Positions 9,701 through 19,223 of a stretch of 64,000 nt of DNA are shown here, one piece after another. Under the pieces are notes generated by a model. The model did not search any database and was not told the origin of the DNA. It saw only the letters and a program-made list of their open reading frames with translations. The translations under genes and the position numbers were made by a program. Where the stretch lies: assembly GCA_964444925.1 (NCBI GenBank), contig CAYUIV010000003.1:8377-72376 (forward strand), given 5' to 3'. The first letter of the stretch is position 1; each line of letters begins with the position of its first letter. Origin of the DNA: CAYUIV01 sp964444925 (GTDB lineage: Bacteria; Pseudomonadota; Gammaproteobacteria; Diplorickettsiales; Diplorickettsiaceae).

Positions 9701-10912
9701 ATGTCAGTGACTTTGGAGAAATTATTTGCGTCAAAAGTGCATCTTGGACATTTACGACGTTTTAGAGAGCCTAAGATGGCACCTTTTACGTTTAACTCAA
9801 AAAATGTACATTTGAAAACGCAGCTGATTGATCTTGATCAAACACAAAAATATTTGCAAAAAGCATATGATTTTGTAAAAAATCTAGCAAGCCGTCCTGG
9901 AAGTAAAATTTTATTTGTTGGTACAAAACGTATTGCACAGCCTATCATAAAAGAACAAGCAATCCGTGCAAACATGCCATATGTTGACCAGTATTGGCTG
10001 GGTGGCACTCTGACAAATTACCGTACCATTCGTGATTCCGTTAAACGCCTCAAAAGCATCATCACAACACGTCAAAGCCAAAAAGTTGAGCAGATGACTA
10101 AAAAAGAAATACGTCATTTAGAGCGAAAACAAATTAAATTAGAAAGAGGTGTAGGTGGTATTACAGAAATGTCAGGTTTACCTGATGCACTATTTATTAT
10201 TGATATAGGACATGAACATATTGCGGTGAGTGAAGCAAGAAAATTAAAAATTCCTGTCATAGGCGTGGTTGATACGAATAATTCGCCAGAAGGTATTGAC
10301 TATCTTATTCCAGGAAACGATGATGCCATTTCTGCTGTAACTTTATATGCAACTTTAATTGCAGATGCAGTTCTAGAAGGCACTCAATTCATAGTTGATC
10401 GTGAAAAGGTAGATGCAGCACCTCAACCGGTCATTAAAAAAGTTAAAAGAGTTCTTGATAAAATTTCTTCAAGCATCTCCAATACTGTCACGACCATTCA
10501 AGAATCCGTAGCTTCACCGATCAATGAAACAATTCCTACGCCTATTAAAGAAGACACAACAGATCGTTTTGATATATCAGAAGAACATTCTTTTAATTCA
10601 GAGGAGGAAAACCTTGACAAAAAGGTGCAAACTGTTTTTGCAAACACGACTGATGATGAAATTTTAAATACAGTACATGCTCAAGAAATAGAACAAAATA
10701 TTGCAGATATTACAGTGCATACAAATCAAGATGAAAAACTTGCTGAAGTAGTAGAAGCTACAGAGACAACTACTGGTCAAGATATAGTAGAAGATGAAGA
10801 TAGGTCGCATGACTTAGAAGAAACAGTACACGAAAATAGCCTGATTGAGTCACCCATTTATACTGAACAAATGCAAAATAATGATACTGAATCGGGGGAG
10901 GAAAAAATATAA
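9701..10912 (+). CDS. rpsB: 30S ribosomal protein S2 with long acidic C-terminal tail
   Basis: Small-subunit protein S2, which loads late and helps recruit S1. Residues 1-240 are a typical S2 (E. coli 241 aa), with VHLGHLRRFREPKMAPFTF, YWLGGTLTNYRTI and IGVVDTNNSPEGIDYLIPGN. Residues 241-403 form an extra tail of about 160 aa that is rich in Glu, Asp, Thr, Asn and Gln and has no recognisable fold. A clear Shine-Dalgarno sequence (TTGGAGT) precedes the ATG. The stop overlaps the tsf start by one base (TAATG), so the two are translationally coupled. The tail is in frame without stops and has the same base use, so it is probably translated. Confidence 0.96.
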   Translation: MSVTLEKLFASKVHLGHLRRFREPKMAPFTFNSKNVHLKTQLIDLDQTQKYLQKAYDFVKNLASRPGSKILFVGTKRIAQPIIKEQAIRANMPYVDQYWLGGTLTNYRTIRDSVKRLKSIITTRQSQKVEQMTKKEIRHLERKQIKLERGVGGITEMSGLPDALFIIDIGHEHIAVSEARKLKIPVIGVVDTNNSPEGIDYLIPGNDDAISAVTLYATLIADAVLEGTQFIVDREKVDAAPQPVIKKVKRVLDKISSSISNTVTTIQESVASPINETIPTPIKEDTTDRFDISEEHSFNSEEENLDKKVQTVFANTTDDEILNTVHAQEIEQNIADITVHTNQDEKLAEVVEATETTTGQDIVEDEDRSHDLEETVHENSLIESPIYTEQMQNNDTESGEEKI

Positions 10913-11592
10913 TGCAAATTACAAGAAAATTGATTGAAACGCTTCGTAGTAAAACGAGTTTAGGGCTAATGGCTTGCAAAAAAGCGTTAGAGGCAGCAGG
11001 GGGTAATATTGAGCTTGCAATAAAATCTATGAAAGAAGCAGGTACTGTATTTGCAGAAAAAAAGGCAGACCGTGCGACAACTCAGGGCCTTATTATCATT
11101 GCTAAGGCTAAAGATAATAAATCAGCTACGATGCTAGAAATAAACTCTGAAACAGATTTTGTTATCAAAAATTCAGTGTTTCAACACTTTGCACAAAGTA
11201 TTACAGAAAATGCACTACAGCATAAAGTCAGCACGATAGAAGAGCTATTACATATACCCATGAAAGATTCTAGTCAAACGGTAGAGCAGGAAAGACAAGC
11301 ACTGGTTGCAAAGATGGGCGAAAATATCCGTTTGAATCAAATTCAATTCTTAGAAACAAATCATTTTTTAGGTACTTATATTCACAAAGGACAGTATGGT
11401 TGTATTCTAGAATTACAAGGAGGTACCCAAGAGCTTGCAAAAGAAATAGCAATTAATGTTATTGTCAGTGCACCTGAAAATTTACAGGAGTTTCAATCGA
11501 GTAGCTTTTATAAAGAACCCACTAAAACGGTTGAGCAACATCTAGCAACACATGATGCAACTCTCCTACGCTATTTCTATTTCGCATTATAG
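10912..11592 (+). CDS. tsf: Elongation factor Ts, coiled-coil domain missing
   Basis: Guanine-nucleotide exchange factor for EF-Tu. The N-terminal UBA-like domain (LRSKTSLGLMACKKAL, 11-26) and the TDFV motif (81-84), which inserts into EF-Tu, are present. The core beta domains follow to about 190. At 226 aa it is some 57 aa shorter than E. coli EF-Ts (283). Alignment by eye puts the loss after SAPENLQEFQSSSF, where the coiled-coil hairpin should be. The sequence resumes at KEPTKTVEQHLATHDAT, the equivalent of EPSKTVGQLLKEHNAE, and ends soon after. GGGGGAGGA lies before the start. The gene is coupled to rpsB. Confidence 0.95.
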   Translation: MQITRKLIETLRSKTSLGLMACKKALEAAGGNIELAIKSMKEAGTVFAEKKADRATTQGLIIIAKAKDNKSATMLEINSETDFVIKNSVFQHFAQSITENALQHKVSTIEELLHIPMKDSSQTVEQERQALVAKMGENIRLNQIQFLETNHFLGTYIHKGQYGCILELQGGTQELAKEIAINVIVSAPENLQEFQSSSFYKEPTKTVEQHLATHDATLLRYFYFAL

Positions 11593-11643
11593 ATTATCGT
11601 CTACCATCATAATTGTTCCAGCTTTATTTCTGTTTATTTTGCA

Positions 11644-12387
11644 ATGTATTACCGACGCGTTCTACTCAAATTAAGTGGAGAAATGTTGGGCTATGCTCCA
11701 AAAAGTTCAGTCAAGAAAGCGCAAGCTAACAAAAATGACTTTGAAGCGCTAGATAGTATTCTTCTCGAGAATGTTGCAAAAACGATAGCACGTATCTCTC
11801 AAGAAAACTTACAAATCAGCATTGTAGTTGGAGGAGGTAATTGGTTCAGAGGACCTTTAGGCCAATCAATTGGTCTTGAGCGAATCACATCAGACTATAT
11901 CGGTATGCTCTCTACAGTGATGAATGCATTGGCATTACGAGATAAGCTCCTACAACAATCTCTTACTGTACAGGTTATGTCTGCGATTCCTATCACAGGT
12001 TTGGTTGAACCTTTTAATGTGTCTAAAGCAAGAAGATATCTAGCTAAAGGATGTGTTGTTATTTTTAGCGCAGGCATTGGTCATCCGTTCGTAAGTACGG
12101 ATGTTGCTGCAAGTTTACGTGCTTTAGAAACCAAAGCTGACATCTTATTAAAAGCAACAACTGTAGATGGTATCTACTCTTCTGATCCTTTATATAATAA
12201 AAAAGCAGTCCGTTACGAACGGTTGACTTACGAAGAAGTCTTGAAGCAAGAACTAAAAATTATGGATCTTGCGGCATTTATCCAGTGCCGCGACCACCGT
12301 TTGCCCATTCGGGTATTTAATATGAGTACACCGGATAATCTAGTAAAAATTATACACGGTGTACCTATCGGTACATTAGTGAGCTGA
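11644..12387 (+). CDS. pyrH: UMP kinase
   Basis: Hexameric UMP kinase of the amino-acid-kinase fold, which converts UMP to UDP for pyrimidine nucleotide synthesis. The product is 247 aa against 241 in E. coli. Visible motifs are LLKLSGEMLG at the N-terminus (ATP lysine), VVGGGNWFRG near 60, and TVDGIYSSDP near 176, which is typical of this kinase. A short insert rich in Lys, Ser and Asn lies between the first strand and helix. It completes the rpsB-tsf-pyrH set. The usual next gene, frr, is not here; ftsH converges with its stop only 7 bp away. Confidence 0.96.
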   Translation: MYYRRVLLKLSGEMLGYAPKSSVKKAQANKNDFEALDSILLENVAKTIARISQENLQISIVVGGGNWFRGPLGQSIGLERITSDYIGMLSTVMNALALRDKLLQQSLTVQVMSAIPITGLVEPFNVSKARRYLAKGCVVIFSAGIGHPFVSTDVAASLRALETKADILLKATTVDGIYSSDPLYNKKAVRYERLTYEEVLKQELKIMDLAAFIQCRDHRLPIRVFNMSTPDNLVKIIHGVPIGTLVS

Positions 12388-12394
12388 AAAAATT

Positions 12395-14347
12395 TCACAC
12401 AGGACTTTCTGTTATTTCTTCTTGTTGCCCATCGGGAGAATCTATCACGGAGGAAATAGAAGGTTTTTTCTTACGATTGCTTATCCGTTTTGCTTTGGTT
12501 GTCGTGTTATGCTGCTGTACTTCTGACATATCAATTGGCTGTGCTTGTTGCATAAGTAAATTGAGCCGGTCAGCATCAATAGTTTCATCTTCAATCAGCG
12601 CTTTTGCAACGCGATGTAAAATATCAATGTTTTTTGTAAGCAATGTTTGAGCAAAATTGTACATTCGATTGATGATGGCACGGCTTTCTTCATCAATGAG
12701 GCGAGTTGTCTCTTCAGATAACTCACTACCTGAATTGGAAAAAGGATAACTTGAGCCAGCAGGTGTATTTTTATCTCGATCATAATTTAGAGGACCAAGG
12801 GTTGGTGATAAACCCCATTTCATGACCATACTTCTTGCAATTTCAGTTGCGCGTTCGATGTCGTTTGATGCCCCAGTTGTCACTTGATCAAATCCAAAAA
12901 CAAGTATTTCTGCAAGTCTGCCGCCAAATAAACTAGCAATCTGGCTCTCGAGTCTTCTTTTAGTATAACTGTGTCGATCTTCATCTGGCAAAAACATTGT
13001 CACACCTAGAGCGCGCCCTCTAGGAATGATGGTGACTTTGTGAATTGCATCGTGCTCTGGCATCAATTTTCCAATGATCGCATGACCTGCTTCATGATAA
13101 GCAGTGAGTTCTTTTTCTTTGGCACTCATCACCATGGAACGGCGTTCTGCACCCATCATAACTTTATCTTTGGCTTTTTCTAATTCTTTCATAGTCACCA
13201 TCAGCTTTCTTTCACGTGCTGCAAAAAGAGCTGCTTCATTTGTAAGATTTGCTAAATCTGCACCTGAAAAACCAGGTGTTCCCCTTGCAATGACATGTGT
13301 ATCTACTGAATTGACATCAAAATTAACTTTTTTCAAGTGAATTTGTAAAATTTGATGGCGTCCTTGAATATCTGGTAGATCAACAACGACTTGACGATCA
13401 AAACGACCTGGTCTAAGCAATGCTCTATCTAAAACATCAGGACGGTTAGTTGCAGCAATTACAATGACTCCTTCATCGCCAGCAAATCCATCCATTTCTA
13501 CAAGTAATTGATTTAAAGTTTGTTCTCGCTCATCGTGACCTCCGCCTAAGCCTGCACCTCGGTGACGTCCTACTGCATCAATTTCATCAATAAAAATGAT
13601 ACAAGGTGCGTGCTTTTTCGCTTGCTCAAACATATCTCTAACACGTGCGGCACCAACACCAACAAACATTTCGACAAAATCTGCGCCTGAAATGGTAAAA
13701 AAAGGAACTTTTGCTTCTCCTGCCACTGCTTTTGCAAGCAATGTTTTCCCTGTACCTGGCTGACCCATTAAAAGGACACCACGGGGAATCTTAGCACCAA
13801 GCTTTTGAACCTGCGCTGGATTTTTAAGAAAATCAACAAGATCACTGACTTCTGCTTTTGCTTCAGTGACACCTGCTACATCTTTAAACGTTGTTTTGAT
13901 TTTATCCTCTTCTAATAAACGGGCAGGGCTTCGTCCAAAAGATAGTGTTCCTTTTCCTCCTCCCCCAATCTGACGCATGAAAAAAAGCCAAACACTCACT
14001 GATAAAAGAATCGGAATACAATTTAAGAGTAAGCGTACCCATATACTTTCTCGGTAAGGTGGCTCTCCTCGTACAATTACGTCTTTTTCGATCAGCTCTG
14101 CTAATAAGTTTGTATCTTTAATTGGCATATAGCTAATGAAACTATGCTCGTTTTGTAGCTTTCCTGTAATAGCACGGTCTCGATGGATAGTCAGCGAACG
14201 TACGTCTCCTTGCTTGACTCGATTAACGAATTCTGAATAAGAGAAATTTTCACTTTTGACTGTTGGACTGTCTAGATTATGAAATACTGAGATCAAAACG
14301 ACAGCAATTAGGAGCCAAAGTAGCAAATTTTTTAGCATATCACTCAC
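12395..14347 (-). CDS. ftsH: ATP-dependent zinc metalloprotease FtsH
   Basis: Membrane-anchored hexameric AAA+ protease that degrades misfolded membrane proteins and short-lived regulators. The 650-aa product has two membrane helices (about 5-21 and 102-123). It also shows Walker A GQPGTGKT (195-202), Walker B IIFIDEID (250-257), SRH arginines near 312-315, and the zinc motif HEAGH (418-422). The GTG at 14347 is preferred because AAAAGG lies 7-8 bases upstream; an ATG three codons later aligns exactly with the E. coli start. A degenerate copy of its first 16 or so codons occurs at 16973-17029. The C-terminal tail is rich in Thr, Lys and Gln. Confidence 0.97.
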   Translation of the reverse strand: MSDMLKNLLLWLLIAVVLISVFHNLDSPTVKSENFSYSEFVNRVKQGDVRSLTIHRDRAITGKLQNEHSFISYMPIKDTNLLAELIEKDVIVRGEPPYRESIWVRLLLNCIPILLSVSVWLFFMRQIGGGGKGTLSFGRSPARLLEEDKIKTTFKDVAGVTEAKAEVSDLVDFLKNPAQVQKLGAKIPRGVLLMGQPGTGKTLLAKAVAGEAKVPFFTISGADFVEMFVGVGAARVRDMFEQAKKHAPCIIFIDEIDAVGRHRGAGLGGGHDEREQTLNQLLVEMDGFAGDEGVIVIAATNRPDVLDRALLRPGRFDRQVVVDLPDIQGRHQILQIHLKKVNFDVNSVDTHVIARGTPGFSGADLANLTNEAALFAARERKLMVTMKELEKAKDKVMMGAERRSMVMSAKEKELTAYHEAGHAIIGKLMPEHDAIHKVTIIPRGRALGVTMFLPDEDRHSYTKRRLESQIASLFGGRLAEILVFGFDQVTTGASNDIERATEIARSMVMKWGLSPTLGPLNYDRDKNTPAGSSYPFSNSGSELSEETTRLIDEESRAIINRMYNFAQTLLTKNIDILHRVAKALIEDETIDADRLNLLMQQAQPIDMSEVQQHNTTTKAKRISNRKKKPSISSVIDSPDGQQEEITESPV

Positions 14348-14415
14348 GTGTGTACCTTTTAGTCAATGGGGGTAATGTATATATAGTAATAAAGGTTATA
14401 GGATGTTGTACATCG
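14299..14415. repeat. Parent copy of a duplicated ftsH 5'/upstream block
   Basis: This stretch covers the first codons of ftsH (on the minus strand) and about 70 bp upstream. It is repeated with scattered substitutions at 16973-17089, in direct orientation and 2674 bp away. By eye roughly 85% of positions agree without large gaps. It marks one edge of the tandem duplication that produced the two neighbouring barrel-like genes. Confidence 0.85.
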
Positions 14416-15012
14416 GATTAGTGTTCCATTGTTTACTCCAATATGGGGATTATTTTTTATAATAAAAGTTTTTAATGTGTATCGATTGCAATTTTACAGT
14501 CAAGAGAAAAGATAAAGACATAATCCTTTATTTTACAGAACTAAACTATGTAGTCGACTTAAACTAAACATTATGAGAACCCATCTTACACAATTGTTTT
14601 TCAATCATTACATTGTATTGGTTTCATGCAGTATTTAATATTTTCAAAATATCTATAGCGTAATATATGTATTGAAAAAAAAGATTTCATTAAAGCAATC
14701 GTTTTGTACTCATCTTTTTCTTATGCATATTTTATTCATGCCTAAGCAAGTACCACTTTGCTAAATTAGCTTACATTTCATACAAAAATATTACAAATCA
14801 AAATTTTACTACCAATATTTGGGCCGTTAAACTAATACCAAGATAAATTGACATATGCATCGGTGAGAGTAAGGCATTACCTATTTCAAAAAATAATAGT
14901 ATCTGATCAATACTCTTTGCAGTATATAAAAGGTTTCATTGTTTATAATGAAGGTAAACTAATTCAATATACAAATATTTTTTTACTTGAAACAATTTTG
15001 TTTGTCATTGTG
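14416..15012. other. Non-coding stretch ahead of the pseudogene
   Basis: About 600 bp of AT-rich DNA between ftsH and the decayed gene copy. A short frame beginning at 14848 joins the pseudogene frame but shows no resemblance to the intact paralogue before 15013. The block at 14824-14847 (CCGTTAAACTAATACCAAGA onward) matches 17148-17171 upstream of the live copy and is probably part of a shared promoter or leader. I see no tRNA, terminator or other gene. Confidence 0.55.
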
Positions 15013-16632
15013 ATGCATAAAAGAATTTCTTGTGAAAAACAGCCAAAAATACTGTGGAAAGTACGAGCTTATCTTTATCATATCTTGCTTTTTTTGGGCA
15101 TGAGTTCTACCTTACAAGCGGTCATTCATTTTGACAAATTCTGCCATTTCATTACAGCTAATCGCCCTTCACATGTATTCAACACAAGACGAGTTTCGTA
15201 CGGCTCCAATATGATAATGAGCAACCGTGTCATAGGATCAACGATAGGTTACTTGGATATGTACGGTGTCTTTGATCAAATTCTTTTATATGATGCAAGT
15301 TATTTTTTCTTACCTAAAGAAGAGTTATTATGCTTTGGAATAAGTGCTGGAAAACGTTGAAAAATTTCTACAAAAAAAATTCAGGGAATACATGCCACTG
15401 TTGAACAACAAATATCAGAAAATCAGCTTTATAAGTATTCTATTTCAACTAACCAATTCTTAAAAAAAGAAGGGGCAATCATTACTAGAGCCGTACTAGG
15501 ATTAGAGCAAATTACTCCTCGAATAGATAATCTTTTTCAAATTTATGGTGAACGGGGTACTTTTCTAAGCCGTGATAACTTTACCTTGTTTGCTGTTAAT
15601 GATGTATTTAAATCCTAAAGACTAAAAGAATATTCATTATACAGTGCAGGTGGTGTGTCAAAAATTAATATCACAATTTCACCTGCACTGTATTGGTTAA
15701 TTTCAAGTCATGGACGGGTCACGTTTAGTCAATTACGCCCAAGACAGAATTTAGGTAAAGGAATACTTTTTTCTCAAATAAATTTGACGATGGGTTTTAA
15801 TTATACCTTTTTGCAACAAACTTTTTCAAACAACAAATTAACTGTAAAATTTTATGTGCTTGGCCAATGGAATCATCGCGGTCAATTATCTCTAGAAGTG
15901 GGTATAAAAACGCAAATATTTCCTGCGTTGAGCTACGATAAATTTTTCCAGTCTAAAATTTTCAGCCTATGGATACACATATTTCACATCATGTAAGATG
16001 AAATACTAGAACGCAGGAGGAACAAATAAGAGAAGATCAGAAAAAAGCAGAAAAACAATTTGTAAACAGAGTAGTCAATCCTTTTTTTAAAAAAGAGAAA
16101 AGAGGGTATTCAAAATCTACAGCAATTTTTTCCAGAAAGCTTTTTAAATGTTTGTACAGAAGCTATTGATATGATGTTGTCGGTGCCAACTCATTACAAA
16201 AAAAGCTTATACCAAATGACAGCCATCGCTCCTTATAAACGCTTGCCTAATGAAATGAAGCAAGCCATTTATGCATATCTTGTGCCATCAAGCGTACCAC
16301 AGCTTAATTATATCAGTTATCGAACGTATCAAGAGTATAAAAATTATCTAATCAGTCATAATACTAATATTCCTTTTTTTAAAAGAATCACGGAGTATGT
16401 AAGGGTACCACCTACGCATTATAAATTATTGCAATATTTGTCAGAAAAAGTATTCAAAGCATTGATGAAATTAGACAGAGAACGTGAAAAACAGTGTTTC
16501 TCATTTTTACTGAATACAAATATGCACGCAATAGATGGTTTTTTTGCACATCTTGAACAAAAGGCATTCTTTTATTCATACAGAAAAACTTTCAACGTCT
16601 TTAGTCTTGGTGGCATCTTATTCATGATATAA
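15013..16632 (+). pseudogene. Decayed first copy of the secreted barrel-like protein
   Basis: The stretch follows the intact gene at 17213-18967 from its signal peptide (MHKRISCEKQPKILWKVRAY) to its last residues (SLGGILFMI). It is broken by TGA at 15358, TAA at 15616, a frameshift close to 15965, TGA at 15999 and a frameshift back near 16095-16110 in a T/A run. Two of the stops replace conserved Trp codons (GKRWK and RWNAR in the live copy), which is what G-to-A drift would do. The tail keeps one F-box-like motif (RLPNEMKQAIYAYLVPSS). After it come about 40 residues (TYQEYKNYLISHNTN and on) that the live copy has lost or replaced by repeats. Confidence 0.88.
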
Positions 16633-17212
16633 GTTGAGTAAATAAGACAGTAATCGGTAAAGAAAAATTATTATTTTTCTCTAGATGACTATTAATTGGT
16701 ATCACTAACGTACGATTGTGTATTTGAAAGAATACACAAGATCTCATAAGAGAAAGCAGACATCGTGTCTAATTTCTCTTCTACTCAACTATGTATTTAG
16801 TCCTTGTTTAATCCACTTTTATAGTCTCTTGCTTTTATAAATTTAGAACACAGTGTAGCTAGATTGAATCATTTTTTGTAGGAAATACGTCGAGTCATCC
16901 ATGATACGTTTATGTATACCGATGCATCCGATAGCGAAAAGGTATCAACATTTTAAGTGGCCTGTATTCAACACGATGGCAATTAAGAGCCAAAGTAGCA
17001 AATTTTTTAGCATGTCACTCACATGTGTATCTTTTAATCAATGGGGATGATGGATATATAGTGATAAACGTTATAAGATGTCGTACAAATTACATTTGGC
17101 TCTAGCAAGATAAGTGAATATAAACTTAACGATAAATATCGTCCCGACCGTTAAGCTGACACCAAGATAAAGAGTATCTGTTTTCTTTAAAACCACTTCA
17201 TTCATCCATATC
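16633..17212. other. Intergenic stretch containing the duplication junction
   Basis: These 580 bp separate the pseudogene from the live copy. The first 340 bp hold nothing recognisable. From 16973 the sequence becomes a copy of the ftsH 5' region, and 17148-17171 repeats the block found at 14824-14847. Relative to the first copy, some 350 bp between these two blocks are missing, and the distance from the second block to the start codon is about 125 bp shorter. Confidence 0.7.
16973..17089. repeat. Truncated ftsH 5' end carried by the duplication
   Basis: Read on the minus strand from 17021, this copy still encodes GTG-AGT-GAC-ATG and some 13 further codons of the FtsH N-terminus ([11 protein letters not shown]), then runs into unrelated sequence and a stop. 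It is a non-functional fragment. Its presence upstream of the live copy shows that the duplicated unit began inside ftsH. Confidence 0.85.
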
Positions 17213-18967
17213 ATGCATAAGAAAACTTTTTTTGACAAACAGTTAATTCTGCAGAGAGTACGCGCATATTTCTATTGTATCTTACTATTTTTCAGTGCGA
17301 ATTTTGTTGTACACGCAGGGGTGCGTTTTAATAGATTTGGCTATATTGATACAGTTAATCATCTTTCGTATGTGTCAAAGATAAAATCGTATGTGTCAAA
17401 GATAAAATCTTTATCTCAACTTTCATTTCTTTTTATCAATATACCAACAAGCATAAATATGCTAACAAGCAACCGTGTTATAGGAATTAAAATAGGTGGC
17501 TTTGACACGTATCACTCTTTTGACACGTACCGCTCCCTCAATCAAATTCTTTTATGGAATATAGAGAATTATTTTTTACCTATAGAAAATTTAAGTTGCT
17601 CTAGAATTAGTGCTGGAAAACGTTGGAAAATGTCTCCATTAAAAATCAGAGGGATACATGCCGCAATTGAAAAACAAGAATCAATACATAGAAATGTATT
17701 GTTAGACAACTTCTTTTTAACTCGTTTCAATATCAAAGAGACAACTATTACTAGAATGGTACTCGGATTAGAGCAATTTACTCCTGGGATAGATAGTCTT
17801 TACCAAATTTACGGTGAATGGGGTACTTTTCTAAGCTCGCATAACTTTACTCCTCTTGCTTTCGATAATTATCTTGGACTAAAGCACTATAATTTATATA
17901 GTATAGGTGGTGTGTCAAAATTTAATATTGCCATTTTACCTTCACTGTATTGGTCAGTTGCAGGGCATGGACGTGTTACCTTTAGTAAATTACGCAAAAG
18001 TGAGAACCGGAACAGAAGAGGCCTCTTTTTTCAAATGAATTTGACGACCGGTTTTGAGTACAAACTCTTTCAAAAAACTTTTTCAAATACAAAGTTGATT
18101 GGAAATGTTTATATGCTTGCTGAATGTAATTATCATGGCCGTTTCCTTTTAGAAACGGGTATCAAAACGCAAATGTTCCCTGCATTGAGTGACGATGAAT
18201 CCTTCCAATCTAAATTTTTTCAATCAATGGATACCCATATTTCACATCATCTAAGATGGAATGCGAGAACGCACGCACAAAGAATAAAGGCAAATATGAA
18301 CACAATAGAAGAACAGTTTGTAAAGAAAAGATTGAATCATTTTGCAAAAAACAGAGCAAACAGTATTCAAAATTTACAGCAATATTGTCCCGAAAGTCCT
18401 CCCAGTGTTTGCACAGAAGCCGTTGATATGATCCTGTCAATGCCAAGTGCTCTTAAAAAGAGTCTATACGAAATGACAACTATTCCTTCTTACAAACGCT
18501 TACCCAACGAGCTACAGCAAGCTATCTATGCACATCTTGTGCCATCAAGCGTCTCACCGCTACCCAACGAGCTACAGCAAGCTATCTATGCATATCATGT
18601 GCCATCAAGCGTCTCACTGCTACCCAACGAGCTACAGCAAGATATCTATGCATATCTTGTGCCATCAAGCGTCTCACTGCTACCCAACGAGCTACAGCAA
18701 GATATCTATGCAGGTTACACTTTGGGAAAATACGTAACGATAACACCCACGCACTATAAATTACTGAAATATTTGTCAGAAGAAGTATTTAACGGTCTAA
18801 AAGAGTCGAGAAATGAACGTGGAAAACAGTGTTTTTCATTTTTACTCAATACGAACTTGCACCCAGTAGATAGTGTCTATACGTCTCTTAGAAATGATGC
18901 ACGCCGTTATGCACACAACAAAATTTTCAATGGCTTTCGTCTTTATGGAGTATCGTTTATGACGTGA
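17213..18967 (+). CDS. Secreted barrel-like protein with F-box-like repeats in its tail
   Basis: A 584-aa product with a likely Sec signal peptide: basic start, hydrophobic AYFYCILLFFSANFVV, predicted cut after HA near 41. Residues about 85-330 show alternating aromatic/polar strands. The pattern (SNRV, SAGKRWKMSPLKIRGIHA, TRMVLGLEQFTPGIDSLYQ) recalls the inverse-autotransporter beta domain (GLGxR, GxNxFxD, GxE blocks); this is inference. Residues 430-500 hold 3.5 copies of a 20-residue unit beginning LPNELQQ, similar to the first helix of an F-box. The tail resumes at TPTHYKLLKYLSEEVF. The gene is the live member of a tandem duplication and has a third relative downstream. Host-directed function is plausible but unproven. 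Confidence 0.75.
   Translation: MHKKTFFDKQLILQRVRAYFYCILLFFSANFVVHAGVRFNRFGYIDTVNHLSYVSKIKSYVSKIKSLSQLSFLFINIPTSINMLTSNRVIGIKIGGFDTYHSFDTYRSLNQILLWNIENYFLPIENLSCSRISAGKRWKMSPLKIRGIHAAIEKQESIHRNVLLDNFFLTRFNIKETTITRMVLGLEQFTPGIDSLYQIYGEWGTFLSSHNFTPLAFDNYLGLKHYNLYSIGGVSKFNIAILPSLYWSVAGHGRVTFSKLRKSENRNRRGLFFQMNLTTGFEYKLFQKTFSNTKLIGNVYMLAECNYHGRFLLETGIKTQMFPALSDDESFQSKFFQSMDTHISHHLRWNARTHAQRIKANMNTIEEQFVKKRLNHFAKNRANSIQNLQQYCPESPPSVCTEAVDMILSMPSALKKSLYEMTTIPSYKRLPNELQQAIYAHLVPSSVSPLPNELQQAIYAYHVPSSVSLLPNELQQDIYAYLVPSSVSLLPNELQQDIYAGYTLGKYVTITPTHYKLLKYLSEEVFNGLKESRNERGKQCFSFLLNTNLHPVDSVYTSLRNDARRYAHNKIFNGFRLYGVSFMT
17366..17407 (+). repeat. 21-bp tandem duplication inside the barrel-like gene
   Basis: Two exact, adjacent copies of a 21-base unit (17366-17386 and 17387-17407) encode SYVSKIK twice. 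The repeat keeps the frame and lies just after the signal peptide region. The pseudogene copy does not show it, so it arose after the duplication by slippage. Confidence 0.9.
18500..18712 (+). repeat. 60-bp in-frame tandem repeats encoding F-box-like units
   Basis: Units lie at 18500-18559, 18560-18619, 18620-18679 and a partial one at 18680-18712. Each full unit encodes 20 residues of the form LPNELQQ(A/D)IYA(Y/H)xVPSSVS(P/L). Copies differ at only a few bases, so the expansion is recent. The pseudogene copy has a single, more diverged unit followed by other sequence, and so probably shows the ancestral state. Confidence 0.95.
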
Positions 18968-19223
18968 GTCAAAATTGCAAATATGATACACCTTCACCCT
19001 TATATAGCTGTTAAACGTTTGTGTATGGAATACTACAGTACTTGTGTAGTGTTGAAATAACGAGCACCTTATAGAAATGATGAAGTAGATTAATGGGAAT
19101 TAGATAGCAAGTACAAAATAAAATAAACCCTGTAAAAATATAAAGAAAAAAATTCTCTTTTTTAAAAAAAATGAGTATGATGTTTTTATTTTAGCAAAAA
19201 TAATGCGTTAATCTCTTACCATC

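Noticed and set aside
14848..15360. A separate 170-residue gene
   Set aside because: From 15013 it is the N-terminal part of the pseudogene up to its first nonsense codon; the residues before 15013 have no counterpart in the live paralogue.
15358..16001. TGA read as Trp (alternative genetic code)
   Set aside because: Only the decayed gene copy shows TGA at Trp positions. pyrH, rplD, rplN, rpmC and rpoC end with TGA, all intact genes use TGG for Trp, and the only tRNA-Trp seen has anticodon CCA.
18500..18712. CRISPR-like direct repeats
   Set aside because: The 60-bp units are contiguous with no spacers, keep the reading frame and lie inside a gene.
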